NCBI GenBank assembly: GCA_002840355.1 | Contig: PHAL01000023.1 | Coordinates: forward strand, 37,904 to 73,058 | Length of the DNA stretch: 35,155 nt | Direction of reading: 5' to 3' | Origin: Elusimicrobia bacterium HGW-Elusimicrobia-3 | Lineage (GTDB): Bacteria; Elusimicrobiota; Elusimicrobia; Elusimicrobiales; UBA9959 | Shown here: positions 14,217 to 21,888 of the stretch, piece after piece | Position numbering within the stretch: the stretch's first letter is position 1 | Layout of the letters: each line of letters starts with the position of its first letter | Translations under genes and position numbers: made by a program | The notes under the pieces: generated by a model | What the model was told of the DNA's origin: nothing | What the model saw: the letters and a program-made list of their open reading frames with translations, nothing else | The model's database searches: none

Positions 14217-14987
14217 ATGGGCGGGCTCAACCTTAAATATCTTTTCCTCTGCTCCGCGGCCCTGCTCCTGCTCTCCTGGTACATGTACTCCGATACCTAT
14301 AAGCGCGTGGGGCCGCTGCTGCCGGCCACGCACGCCGCGCCGCTGCAGGGGCCGCTGACAGGCGCCGCGGCGGCACCGGGCTGCTGCAAGGGACCGTACT
14401 GCTGGCAGTTCAGCCCGCTCTACGAGTATTCTGTCACCGGCATGGCCTTCGGCATCTCGCACAAGCTGTCCAGCGAGTTCGACGACGTGATGGCCGCCGA
14501 CGTGGGCCTGTTGTGGGGCGAGAACGCCGCCAAGGAACTCTACCGCGACGTAAAACTGCGCGTGATGATGGACCATTACGAGGTCTGGTGGAAGGACGGG
14601 CAGCGCTTCAACCTGGCTGACGCGGCTAATACCCACCTGGTTTCCTGCGACGACGGGGCTTTCGCGGCGGCCAAGCGCATCCGCCCCGGCGACCAGGTGC
14701 GCATCCGCGGCTGGCTGGTGAACGCCAGGGCCTTCAAGGAGCCGGGCGAGACGGACCCGCGCAAGATCCTCTCCTGGCACAGCAGCGTCACCCGCGAGGA
14801 CAGGGGGGAGGGCGCCTGCGAATTGCTCTACGTGCGTTCCGCCGGAGACATAGAGATACTGGAGCGGGGGCCGCGCTTCTGGTCCCTGGCGCGCTGGCCC
14901 GGAGCGGCCGGCATGCTGCTGGCCGTTTTCCTGTGGCACCGGCGGCTGAAGGCGCATCTGGCGGCGGTCCGTAAGGCGGATTTCTAG
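14217..14987 (+). CDS. uncharacterised membrane-anchored conserved hypothetical protein
   Basis: A 256-residue protein with a hydrophobic N-terminal helix (about 7-22) and a second near the C-terminus (about 225-242), so the middle lies outside the cytoplasm. The middle carries AADVGLLWGENAAKELYRDV, YEVWWKDGQRF, THLVSCDDGAFAAAKRIRPGDQVRIRGWLVNA and SSVTREDRGEGACELLYV. The GDQVRIRGWLV strand and the closing acidic GACE segment suggest a small beta-barrel (OB-like) domain. I recall similar conserved hypothetical proteins of unknown role in other bacteria but know no family name. It is transcribed alone from a probable leaderless promoter. Confidence 0.72.
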   Translation: MGGLNLKYLFLCSAALLLLSWYMYSDTYKRVGPLLPATHAAPLQGPLTGAAAAPGCCKGPYCWQFSPLYEYSVTGMAFGISHKLSSEFDDVMAADVGLLWGENAAKELYRDVKLRVMMDHYEVWWKDGQRFNLADAANTHLVSCDDGAFAAAKRIRPGDQVRIRGWLVNARAFKEPGETDPRKILSWHSSVTREDRGEGACELLYVRSAGDIEILERGPRFWSLARWPGAAGMLLAVFLWHRRLKAHLAAVRKADF

Positions 14988-15004
14988 GGCGGCGGCGGGG
15001 GAAT

Positions 15005-15013
15005 TTGTATAAT
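15005..15013 (+). promoter_or_regulatory. -10 box TTGTATAAT of the SRAP-sirtuin pair
   Basis: TTGTATAAT contains a perfect TATAAT, 13 bases before the ATG at 15027. The predicted leader is about 7 bases and includes only part of a G-rich ribosome-binding site. Confidence 0.5.
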
Positions 15014-15026
15014 TCCGGGGGGAACT

Positions 15027-15758
15027 ATGTGCGGCAGATACTCACAATCTTTCGACCTGGCCGAGGTGGTCAAGCGCTTCGGCCTCAAGCAGGCGCCTTT
15101 CAACGCCAAGGCTTCGTACAACATCGCGCCAGGGGCGCAGGTCCCCGTGATCTGCGCGGCCGGCCTGCGCCAGATGAAATGGGGCTTCGTCCCCGCCTGG
15201 AGCGCAGGCGCCTTCGGCGCCGGGACCTCCGTGCCGCTTTTCTCCGCCGGCAACACGCTGGAGCGGAAGTTCTCCGAAGAGACCGCGCCCGACAGCGCCG
15301 CCACGCCGGAGCGCGAGGGCTTCATCAACGCCCGCGCCGAGGGCATAGCCTCCCGGCCGGCCTTCCGCAACGCTTTCTACCGCAACCGCTGCATCGTCCC
15401 CGCTGACGCCTTCTACGAGTGGCAGACCTCCGCCGGCGCGCGGACGCCGTACCGCTTCGAAATGCGCGACAAGGGGCTATTCGGCATGGCCGGCGTCTAC
15501 GAGGAGAAGACCGGCACCTTCGCCATAATCACCGCGGCCGCGAGCGCCCTGGTGCGCACCGTGCATCACCGCATGCCGGTGATCCTGGAGCCTCGCCACG
15601 AGGCGCTGTGGGTAGACCCCAGGATGCGCGACAGCGAAACGCTGCTGCCGCTGCTGCGCGCCTACGACTCATCTAAAATGCATCTCTACCGCGTCTCCGA
15701 CACCGTCAACGATCCGGTGAACGATTCCCCCGACTGCGCGCGGCCGCTGCAGGCCTGA
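15027..15758 (+). CDS. yedK: SRAP/YedK family abasic-site DNA-protein crosslinking protein
   Basis: A 243-residue SOS response-associated peptidase family protein. The invariant Cys2 directly follows the initiator Met (MCGRYSQ), as needed for thiazolidine crosslinking to an abasic site. Other active-site elements are N32 (YNIAPG), N101 and R103 (INARAEG), E131 (ADAFYEW) and H180 (HHRMPVIL). Between the MKWGFVPAW strand (50-58) and INARAEG there are about 40 residues, far more than the roughly 10-15 usual there, and the insertion is Ala/Gly/Ser-rich. The protein shields abasic sites in single-stranded DNA. Three bases separate it from the sirtuin gene, so they form an operon. Confidence 0.93.
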   Translation: MCGRYSQSFDLAEVVKRFGLKQAPFNAKASYNIAPGAQVPVICAAGLRQMKWGFVPAWSAGAFGAGTSVPLFSAGNTLERKFSEETAPDSAATPEREGFINARAEGIASRPAFRNAFYRNRCIVPADAFYEWQTSAGARTPYRFEMRDKGLFGMAGVYEEKTGTFAIITAAASALVRTVHHRMPVILEPRHEALWVDPRMRDSETLLPLLRAYDSSKMHLYRVSDTVNDPVNDSPDCARPLQA

Positions 15759-15761
15759 CCC

Positions 15762-16502
15762 ATGACCGAAGGACTTGAGAAAGCCAGGGAGCTGCTGGCG
15801 GCGGCGAAGAAGATACTGGTCTTCACCGGGGCCGGCGTCTCCACCGGCAGCGGCATCCCCGATTACCGCGGCCCGGACGGCGAATGGGCCCGGCGCGAGC
15901 CGGTACTGTACCCGGATTTCCTCGCCTCCACCAGGGCCAAGCAGGATTACTGGCGCTACAAGGCCGCCACTTTCCCGGCGCTCAGGCGGGCCGCGCCCAA
16001 CGCCGCGCACCTGGCGGTGGCGGAGCTGGAGAAAGCCGGCCGGCTGCTGGCCCTGGTGACGCAGAACATAGACGGCCTGCACCGCGCGGCCGGGGTTGGC
16101 GCCGACAAATTGGTGGAGCTGCACGGCTCCGGCCTGTACGCAGAATGCCTGGACTGCTGCGGCTGGACCTCCATGGAGGAGGCGCTGGATAAATTCAACG
16201 CCGACGGCGCGCCGCCGCTCTGCGCCTGCGGCGGCTGGCTGAAGCCGGCCGTTATCATGTTCGGCCAGCCGCTGGACCAGGAGACGCTGCTGCGGGCTTT
16301 CCGGGCGGCCGAGACTTGCGACCTGGTGCTGGCGGCGGGCTCTACCCTGTCGGTGGAACCCGCGGCCTCGGTGCCGCTGGCAGCCGCCGCCGGCAAGCCC
16401 TATATAATCGTGAACCGCGGCCCCACGGCCCAGGACGCCGCGGCCGACGTCAGGCTGGAAGGCGACGCCTGCGACCTGCTCCCCGCGCTGCTGGCCTTTT
16501 AG
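15762..16502 (+). CDS. cobB: Sir2-family NAD-dependent protein deacylase (sirtuin)
   Basis: A 246-residue single-domain sirtuin. NAD-binding GAGVSTGSGIPDYRG lies at 23-37, QNIDGLH at 101-107, the catalytic His121 in ELHGSG, and FGQPL at 167-171. The Rossmann C-terminal motifs AGSTLSVEPAA and VNRGPT are present. The zinc module has C129-x2-C132 but then C154-x-C156 (LCACGGWLKP) in place of the usual C-x2-C. It removes acyl groups from lysine using NAD+ in the cytosol. It shares a transcript with yedK (3-base gap); whether this couples deacylation to DNA repair is unknown. Confidence 0.93.
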   Translation: MTEGLEKARELLAAAKKILVFTGAGVSTGSGIPDYRGPDGEWARREPVLYPDFLASTRAKQDYWRYKAATFPALRRAAPNAAHLAVAELEKAGRLLALVTQNIDGLHRAAGVGADKLVELHGSGLYAECLDCCGWTSMEEALDKFNADGAPPLCACGGWLKPAVIMFGQPLDQETLLRAFRAAETCDLVLAAGSTLSVEPAASVPLAAAAGKPYIIVNRGPTAQDAAADVRLEGDACDLLPALLAF

Positions 16503-16534
16503 TAGAATATCCTTGTCCGCGGCTCCGTTACATA

Positions 16535-18079
16535 ATGAAAAATATTTTATTCCTCCTGCTGTTCGCCTGCTGCTGCCCGTCCGCCGCGGCCCAGCAGCCC
16601 GCCGCCCCGGCGCCGGGCAGCTACGACTACGGCATGCTGCAGTACCGGCAGGGCGACCATGCCGGGGCCAAGGAAACCTTCGTGAGCCTGCTCATCGCCG
16701 ATCCCGCCGGCGCCGGCGCGCTGGAGGGCCTGGGCCTGGCCTGCCTGGCGTTGGGCCAGTATGACGAAGCGGCCGTCTACCTGGAGAAATGGAACGCCCG
16801 GTCGCCCGGCAAACCTTATATATTGGGCCTGCTGCAGCGCGCGCAGGCCGGCGCCGGCGACGAGCGCGGCGCCTTGCGCACCAACAGGGAACTGGCCGGG
16901 CTGGACCCCCGCGATTGCGCCGCGCGGCAGCGCGCCGAGAACGGCGCCGAGCGGGCCGGCAGCGCCGTCACCCCCAAAGCCAGGGCCTACCGGTCGGTTT
17001 CGCTGGAAGACCTGGATACCGCCAGCCCGCAGCGCATCATTTACGAGGGCAGTTCGGCCGGGGCCAGGTTCCGCGCGCCGCTCACCGGCGGCCTGGACCT
17101 GATCGGCGGCGCCGAGATCCGCACCGACGCGCAGCGCAACGACGGCCGGGGCTTCACTTATTTCGAGATACAGGAGCAGGCTTACACGGCCGGCCTCACG
17201 GGCCGGCTGCGCGGGCGCGCCCGGTGGGAGGCCGAAGCCGGCCAGTCTGTCTTCACCGAAGTCTCCGCGCCCGGCGGAGCGCCGCTGGCCATGGGCCGGG
17301 GCCGCCTGTCGCTGCGGCGGGCCGCCTCTTCGCTGGACCTGGCCAGCCAGCCCAAGTTGGTGCGCGTGGCCGGCGGCGGGCGCTTCTACCGGCTGCTGCG
17401 CGAGAGCACGGCCCGGGCCGAAGCCGAAGGCATGCTGCTGGGCCTGGACCTGCTCGGCCGCGCCGGTTTCAGTAATCTCTCCGGCGGCAGGACGCTGGGC
17501 AACCTCTACCTGCGCGGCCTGCGCGATCTGGGCTGGAGCGCCGGGGCCGCCTCCTACTCCCACGGTCAGCAGGAATTTTACAGCGCCGCCGCCTCGGGCC
17601 GGCTGCGCTACGTGCACGCCGACCGCCTCGGCGCCTCCGTCACCCGCCTGGCGCAGGGGGCCTACCGCGCCTCGGCTTCGGCCTACCAGACCTATTATTC
17701 AGACTCCAACAGGCTGCTCGATACCGGCGCCAGTCTTACCGCCTGGCTGCCCTGGCAGAAAGAGTTCTCCGCCGGCTACCGCTACTCCAACCTGGACTTC
17801 CGCCGGGCCTATTCCGGCTACGATACGGTGGACGAGACCGGCCACTGGCTCGGCGCGGGCTGGCGCCGCTGCGCCGGCTACAACTGGTCCGCCGCCGCCG
17901 GCTACGAGCACGGCTACGTTACCGACAGCCTGCTCTCCTACCACGCCGACGTCTACACCGCCGAGGCCGAATGGTACTCCGACCGCGGTTCGCTGAAATT
18001 CACCGGCCGGCGCAGGACCACCGGCGGGCGCGGCCATTCCTGGTCGGCCGGCCTGCAGGCCCGCTACAGCTTTAAATGA
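16535..18079 (+). CDS. TPR plus outer-membrane beta-barrel protein (YaiO/PgaA-like)
   Basis: A 514-residue protein. The ATG at 16535 gives a signal peptide (KNILFLLLFACCCPSAAA-QQ) and is preferred over an in-frame upstream extension to 16316 that would run through the sirtuin gene. Residues about 28-130 are TPR-like (DYGMLQYRQGDHAGAKETFVSLL, LGLACLALGQYDEAAVYLEKW). From about 160 to the end, alternating polar/aromatic strands (for example YQTYYSDSNRLLDTGASLTAWLPW, FSAGYRYSNLDFRRAYSGY, GLQARYSFK) look like a 14-18 strand outer-membrane barrel, as in YaiO-family proteins and the PgaA export porin. The layout suits polysaccharide export. No Shine-Dalgarno sequence is evident. Its stop overlaps the next start (ATGA). 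Confidence 0.82.
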   Translation: MKNILFLLLFACCCPSAAAQQPAAPAPGSYDYGMLQYRQGDHAGAKETFVSLLIADPAGAGALEGLGLACLALGQYDEAAVYLEKWNARSPGKPYILGLLQRAQAGAGDERGALRTNRELAGLDPRDCAARQRAENGAERAGSAVTPKARAYRSVSLEDLDTASPQRIIYEGSSAGARFRAPLTGGLDLIGGAEIRTDAQRNDGRGFTYFEIQEQAYTAGLTGRLRGRARWEAEAGQSVFTEVSAPGGAPLAMGRGRLSLRRAASSLDLASQPKLVRVAGGGRFYRLLRESTARAEAEGMLLGLDLLGRAGFSNLSGGRTLGNLYLRGLRDLGWSAGAASYSHGQQEFYSAAASGRLRYVHADRLGASVTRLAQGAYRASASAYQTYYSDSNRLLDTGASLTAWLPWQKEFSAGYRYSNLDFRRAYSGYDTVDETGHWLGAGWRRCAGYNWSAAAGYEHGYVTDSLLSYHADVYTAEAEWYSDRGSLKFTGRRRTTGGRGHSWSAGLQARYSFK

Positions 18080-19020
18080 AGAGCCTGGCCCTGGCCGTCC
18101 TGCTGCTGGTCGGGCCGGCCGCGCTGTACGCGGCCCCGCCGCTCCGCGCCGTCTGGATGTGGGAAGCCGAGTCCTACGCGCTGCTGGAAAGCCCGCGGGC
18201 GGCGAAGAAAGCCATAAAGTTCCTGAAGTCCAAAGGGGTGGGGACGCTGTACCTCTACGCCGACGCCTACAAGGGCCGCAGCCTCATCGAGAACAAGCCG
18301 AAGCTGTACCGCAACCTGCTCCGCCGGCTGAACAAGGAAGGGCTGAACGCCTACGCGCTGCTGGGCTCCTGGCATTTGCGCACGCACGAGTACGTGCTGC
18401 CGGAGCGCCGGGCGGAAGCGCGGGCTATGTTCCAGCGGGTGCTGGATTATAACGCGGCGGCCCGGCCGGGGGAGCGCTTCGACGGGGTGAACCTGGACAT
18501 AGAGCCGCACATGCTCGACGCCTGGGAGACGGACCGGGAGGGGCTGCTGCTGAATTTCCTGGACCTGGGCCGCGACCTGATGGCGCTGAAGGCGCGCTCC
18601 GGCCTGGCCCTCGAGGTGGGGCCGGCCATACCGTTCTGGCTCGACGGGATAGAGCTGGAATGGGAGGGGCGCAGGAAGCCGGCCAGCGAGCACGTGCTGG
18701 ATATTTACGATTACGCGGCGCTGATGGCCTATCGCGACCGGGCCGCCGGCCGTGACGGGATCATAGCTCTGTCTGCCTCCGAGCTGGCCTACGCCGGCAG
18801 CCTCGGCAAGCGGCTGGCTGTGGGCGTGGAAGTGACGCCCAACGAGGTGAAAAAAATTTCTTTCAGCCGCTTGGCGGAGGCCGACCTGGAGCGCGAACTG
18901 GCGCTAGCCGGGGAAGCTTTTGCGCGGGAGCCGGCTTTCAGCGGGTTCGTGCTGCACCATTACGAGAGCTACCGGGCCTGGCTGGACGCGCAGGGCGGCA
19001 AAAAAAGGAAAGGGAAATGA
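18076..19020 (+). CDS. exported GH18-like TIM-barrel protein (putative glycoside hydrolase)
   Basis: A 314-residue exported protein with signal peptide MKSLALAVLLLVGPAALYA. The rest reads as a TIM barrel: GVGTLYLYADAY near 54-65 and GLNAYALLGSWH near 89-100. FDGVNLDIEPHML near 135-147 matches the GH18 DG-x-D-x-D-x-E signature, except that the middle Asp is Asn139; D141 and E143 keep the catalytic pair. IYDYAALMAYRD near 210-221 is the GH18-like strand 6. It probably cuts or remodels a beta-linked polysaccharide in the periplasm, comparable in position to the hydrolase half of PgaB. It overlaps the upstream barrel gene and the downstream kinase gene by 4 bases each. Confidence 0.75.
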   Translation: MKSLALAVLLLVGPAALYAAPPLRAVWMWEAESYALLESPRAAKKAIKFLKSKGVGTLYLYADAYKGRSLIENKPKLYRNLLRRLNKEGLNAYALLGSWHLRTHEYVLPERRAEARAMFQRVLDYNAAARPGERFDGVNLDIEPHMLDAWETDREGLLLNFLDLGRDLMALKARSGLALEVGPAIPFWLDGIELEWEGRRKPASEHVLDIYDYAALMAYRDRAAGRDGIIALSASELAYAGSLGKRLAVGVEVTPNEVKKISFSRLAEADLERELALAGEAFAREPAFSGFVLHHYESYRAWLDAQGGKKRKGK

Positions 19021-19376
19021 AAAAGAGACTGCGCAGCTTTAAATACGCTTTCAACGGGATAATCTGCGTGGCCTCCACCGAGGCCAATTTTCAGATCCAC
19101 GTCGCGGCGGCGGCGGCGGCCCTCTTCCTGGGCTTTTTGCTGGGCATCTCGGCCGTGGAATGGTGCCTGGTGCTGCTATGCTTCGCCGCCGTGCTGTCGG
19201 CTGAGGCGCTTAACAGCGCCGTGGAGAAACTTACCGACCTGGTCTCGCCCGGGCGCCGCCCCGAGGCCGGGACAGTGAAGGACATGGCCGCGGGGGCGGT
19301 GCTCCTCTCCGCCATGATGGCGGCGGCGGTAGGCTGCATTATTTTTCTGCCCAAGATAGCGGCCCGCCTGGGCTAG
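19017..19376 (+). CDS. dgkA: DgkA-type undecaprenol/diacylglycerol kinase
   Basis: A 119-residue integral membrane kinase with about three hydrophobic helices (30-45, 47-63, 92-113). The family signature SAEALNSAVEKLTDL (61-75) contains E63, N66 and E70; an N-terminal amphipathic helix with FKYAFNGI and a VKDMAAGAVL segment (88-97) complete the active site. These enzymes phosphorylate diacylglycerol or undecaprenol at the inner membrane, and the latter recycles the carrier lipid used for wall and capsule sugars. Its ATG overlaps the preceding stop (ATGA), so it is the last gene of the barrel-hydrolase operon. Its 3' end overlaps the convergent phosphatase gene by 4 bases. Confidence 0.93.
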   Translation: MKKRLRSFKYAFNGIICVASTEANFQIHVAAAAAALFLGFLLGISAVEWCLVLLCFAAVLSAEALNSAVEKLTDLVSPGRRPEAGTVKDMAAGAVLLSAMMAAAVGCIIFLPKIAARLG

Positions 19377-20473
19377 CGCTGCTTTACCCTCTTGTAGGTC
19401 GCTATGAAGTCCGAGCTTTCCGGCGAGCGGGAGAGGAAGGCGTGCACCACCAGCGGTTTCTTGAAGGCCGTCATTTCCCTGACGGCCTTCTCCTTTTCCA
19501 GCCGGCCCAGCGAGCGCCAGGGGTAGTTGGCGTACTTGAGGCCGTACTCGGCGGCTATTTTCTTTTCCTTCCGTATCCAGGGCAGGTCTTCGGGATTCTT
19601 CGGGTCCAGCAGCGAGACCAGCGAGGCCACCGTGCCGTTGAGCACGTAGCCGAAAAATTCCTCGTCGGTGGGATAGGGGGTGAAGAAAACGTCCGTCGCC
19701 AGGGCGGTTATGGCGCCCCTCTCGAATTTGGTTATATCCCGCAGGCTGCGCGCCGAGCCGGGCTGCGCGCCGGACACCCTGGCGTCTCCCGCCATCGAGA
19801 CCAGCATATTCCTGAAAACGTTCACCCTGTCCTTGCCCAGGTAGCAGTGCACGTAGTAACGGCCGCCCCTGGCCAGCAGCTCTTCCAACTTGGCCTTCAC
19901 GTGGTCGTTGGAGGAGACCCAGGGCAGCATGGGTATATGTATCAGCTCCACGCCCGCCTTGCCCGCCGCGGAGATCTCCGTGTTGAGCAGCATCGGCTCG
20001 AAAGGCACCACGGCCCGGCTGAGCAGGGAGATTACGCCGGTGTAACCCTCGCCCTTGAGTTCCGCCAGCCGCGCGGCTTCCGGGTAAGGGCCGAAAACGA
20101 ATTCAGCCCCCGCGTAAGTGTCCGAGCTGGTCTTCATGCCGGCGTCTATCATCAGCTTGGGGTTCATCCAGGCCAAGAGCGCGGCGGCGAACAGCGCCAG
20201 CGACAGGGCCGGCAGGGCGTAGCGCCGGCGGCCGGGCATGGCCTCGGTCTTAAGCGTCAGCAGCCGGGCCAGCAGCAGCGAGACGGCGGCCAAGGCGCCG
20301 ATGAAGGAGAGCACCAGTAATTTTTCGGCGAGGGCGCTCCAGCCGGCGCCGCGAGTATAGTTGGTGGCCCAGCGTACAGGGCCCATCAGCGTCAGCGTGC
20401 CCAGGAAGAAGCCCGTCAGCACCCAGTGCCAGAGGAAGAGCGCGGCGCGTTTAATGCCTATATTCTCTATCAT
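19373..20473 (-). CDS. membrane-anchored tandem dual-specificity-type phosphatase, second domain degenerate
   Basis: A 366-residue protein. Three membrane helices at about 10-31, 50-71 and 86-104 anchor it. Two related domains follow. In domain 1 (about 124-220), FVFGPYPEAARL and GVISLLSR lead to the P-loop HCYLGKDR (C210, R216), a complete C-x5-R site. In domain 2 (about 262-355), VFFTPYPTDEEF and SLVSLLDP lead to HAFLSRSP at 344-351, where the catalytic Cys and Arg are replaced by Ala345 and Pro351, so it cannot be an active phosphatase of this class. It overlaps the glycosyltransferase stop by ATGA. It may regulate polysaccharide synthesis or dephosphorylate a lipid-linked substrate. Confidence 0.8.
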   Translation of the reverse strand: MIENIGIKRAALFLWHWVLTGFFLGTLTLMGPVRWATNYTRGAGWSALAEKLLVLSFIGALAAVSLLLARLLTLKTEAMPGRRRYALPALSLALFAAALLAWMNPKLMIDAGMKTSSDTYAGAEFVFGPYPEAARLAELKGEGYTGVISLLSRAVVPFEPMLLNTEISAAGKAGVELIHIPMLPWVSSNDHVKAKLEELLARGGRYYVHCYLGKDRVNVFRNMLVSMAGDARVSGAQPGSARSLRDITKFERGAITALATDVFFTPYPTDEEFFGYVLNGTVASLVSLLDPKNPEDLPWIRKEKKIAAEYGLKYANYPWRSLGRLEKEKAVREMTAFKKPLVVHAFLSRSPESSDFIATYKRVKQR

Positions 20474-21888
20474 ACCGCGGTCCCCTTTTTCTCGAAAACC
20501 CGCCTGTCCTGAGTGCCCCAGTCCTTCTTCCTGAAGGTCAGGGTGGCTTTAAGCCGTTCCAGCAGCATGATCTGCCTGTAACCGAAGAACTCGGCGGCCG
20601 ACAGCACGCAGAGCCGCAGTATGTCCGACGTCCTGTTGTAGCGGCGGAAATTATAAATATCCAGGAAGACCGCCCCGATATTGATGGAGATGCCCCAGAA
20701 CACGGCCAGCAGCACCAGCATGACCAGGAACTTCGTGCTGAGCAGGCCGAAATAATAGAGCACCGGGATGGACAGGTAGCCGAAGAGCTCTATCAGCGGC
20801 CCCAGGAACTCCACGAAGACGAAGTAGGAGATGCCGATAAGACTGGTGGCCCCGTACTTGCGGTTGAGTATCATCTCGCGGTTGGTCAGCAGCGCGTCTA
20901 TCATGCCCCGGTGCCAGCGGTTGCGCTGCTTGAGCAGCATGCGCAGGCTGTACGGGGCCTGGGTCCAGCAGACCGGGTCCGGCACGAAGAGGATCTTGTA
21001 GGGAATGGCGCGGTCCCGGCAGTGGCGGTGCAGGCGCATTACCAGGTCCATATCCTCGCCTACCGTCTTGCGGTAGCCGTTGACCGCCACCACCATGTCC
21101 TTGCGGAACACGCCGAAGGCGCCCGAGATGATCAGCAGGCTTTTTAAAGCGTTCCAGCCGGTGCGGCCGGAGAGGAAGGCGCGCGTGTATTCCAGCACCT
21201 GCATGGCTTCCAGGAAGCCGCGGGGCAGGCCTATCTCCGTCACGGCGCCGTCCCGCACCATGCAACCGTTGAGGATGCGGATGATGCCGCCGGTGGCTAT
21301 CAGCTCGTCGTCCTCCAGGAACAGCTTGGAGGATTTGAGCAGGGCGTCGGGCTCGAGCAGTGAGTCGGCGTCTATCGAGCAGAAGATGGGATAGGCGGAG
21401 ACGTTGATGCCGGCGTTGATGGCGTCGGCCTTGCCGCCGTTGAACTTGTCCACCACTATCAGGTGGCGGTAGACGGACGAGCGGTAGACGCCGCGGATGG
21501 CCTCGTGCGGCACCTGCAGGCGCACCGGCTTGGCGCAGGGCAGCAGGCTGAAATCCAGGCGCAGGCGCTCCAGCGTATCGTCCGTGGACCCGTCGTTGAC
21601 CACTATAACCTCGAATTCGGGGTAATGCAGGTTGAGCAGGGCCTGCACGCTTTGGGTGATGACGGCGGCCTCGTTGTGGGCCGGGACTATGACGGAGACC
21701 GGCTTGAAATAGAACTCGCTGGCCAGCTGCCGCCGGGACACGCGAGAGGTGGTGAGGTAGGCGTGGCGCACTATGTCGCGCAGGGCGAGCAGGATGAGCG
21801 CGGTATAGACCGAGTTGATGGCCAGGAAGTAGAGGAAGAGCACGTACTGCGAGACGTGGACGGCGGCCCAGAGAAGGAAAAATTTCAC
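20470..21888 (-). CDS. processive family 2 glycosyltransferase (PgaC/IcaA-like)
   Basis: A 472-residue inner-membrane synthase. The GTG start at 21888 has AGGAGG four bases upstream and overlaps the HEAT-gene stop (GTGA). N-terminal helices (about 3-38) are followed by the GT-A domain: VSVIVPAHNEAAVI (64-77), VVNDGSTDD (D99), SIDADS (D173, D175), VGEDMD (E278, D279) and QRNRW (321-325), the hallmark of processive beta-glycan synthases. Three or more C-terminal membrane helices lie at about 345-410. It probably polymerises and extrudes a beta-linked polysaccharide from a UDP- or GDP-sugar. There is no PilZ domain, so no direct cyclic-di-GMP control is seen. It lies in an operon with cheY-like, HEAT and phosphatase genes. 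Confidence 0.9.
   Translation of the reverse strand: MKFFLLWAAVHVSQYVLFLYFLAINSVYTALILLALRDIVRHAYLTTSRVSRRQLASEFYFKPVSVIVPAHNEAAVITQSVQALLNLHYPEFEVIVVNDGSTDDTLERLRLDFSLLPCAKPVRLQVPHEAIRGVYRSSVYRHLIVVDKFNGGKADAINAGINVSAYPIFCSIDADSLLEPDALLKSSKLFLEDDELIATGGIIRILNGCMVRDGAVTEIGLPRGFLEAMQVLEYTRAFLSGRTGWNALKSLLIISGAFGVFRKDMVVAVNGYRKTVGEDMDLVMRLHRHCRDRAIPYKILFVPDPVCWTQAPYSLRMLLKQRNRWHRGMIDALLTNREMILNRKYGATSLIGISYFVFVEFLGPLIELFGYLSIPVLYYFGLLSTKFLVMLVLLAVFWGISINIGAVFLDIYNFRRYNRTSDILRLCVLSAAEFFGYRQIMLLERLKATLTFRKKDWGTQDRRVFEKKGTAV

Noticed and set aside
16316-16534. 5' extension of the outer-membrane barrel gene
   Set aside because: The extension lies inside the sirtuin gene in another frame and is Arg/Gly/Pro-rich. 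The ATG at 16535 opens a proper signal peptide.
21373-21380. CTATCGAG in the glycosyltransferase gene as a third repeat copy
   Set aside because: Single 8-base match inside coding sequence with no inverted partner; chance.
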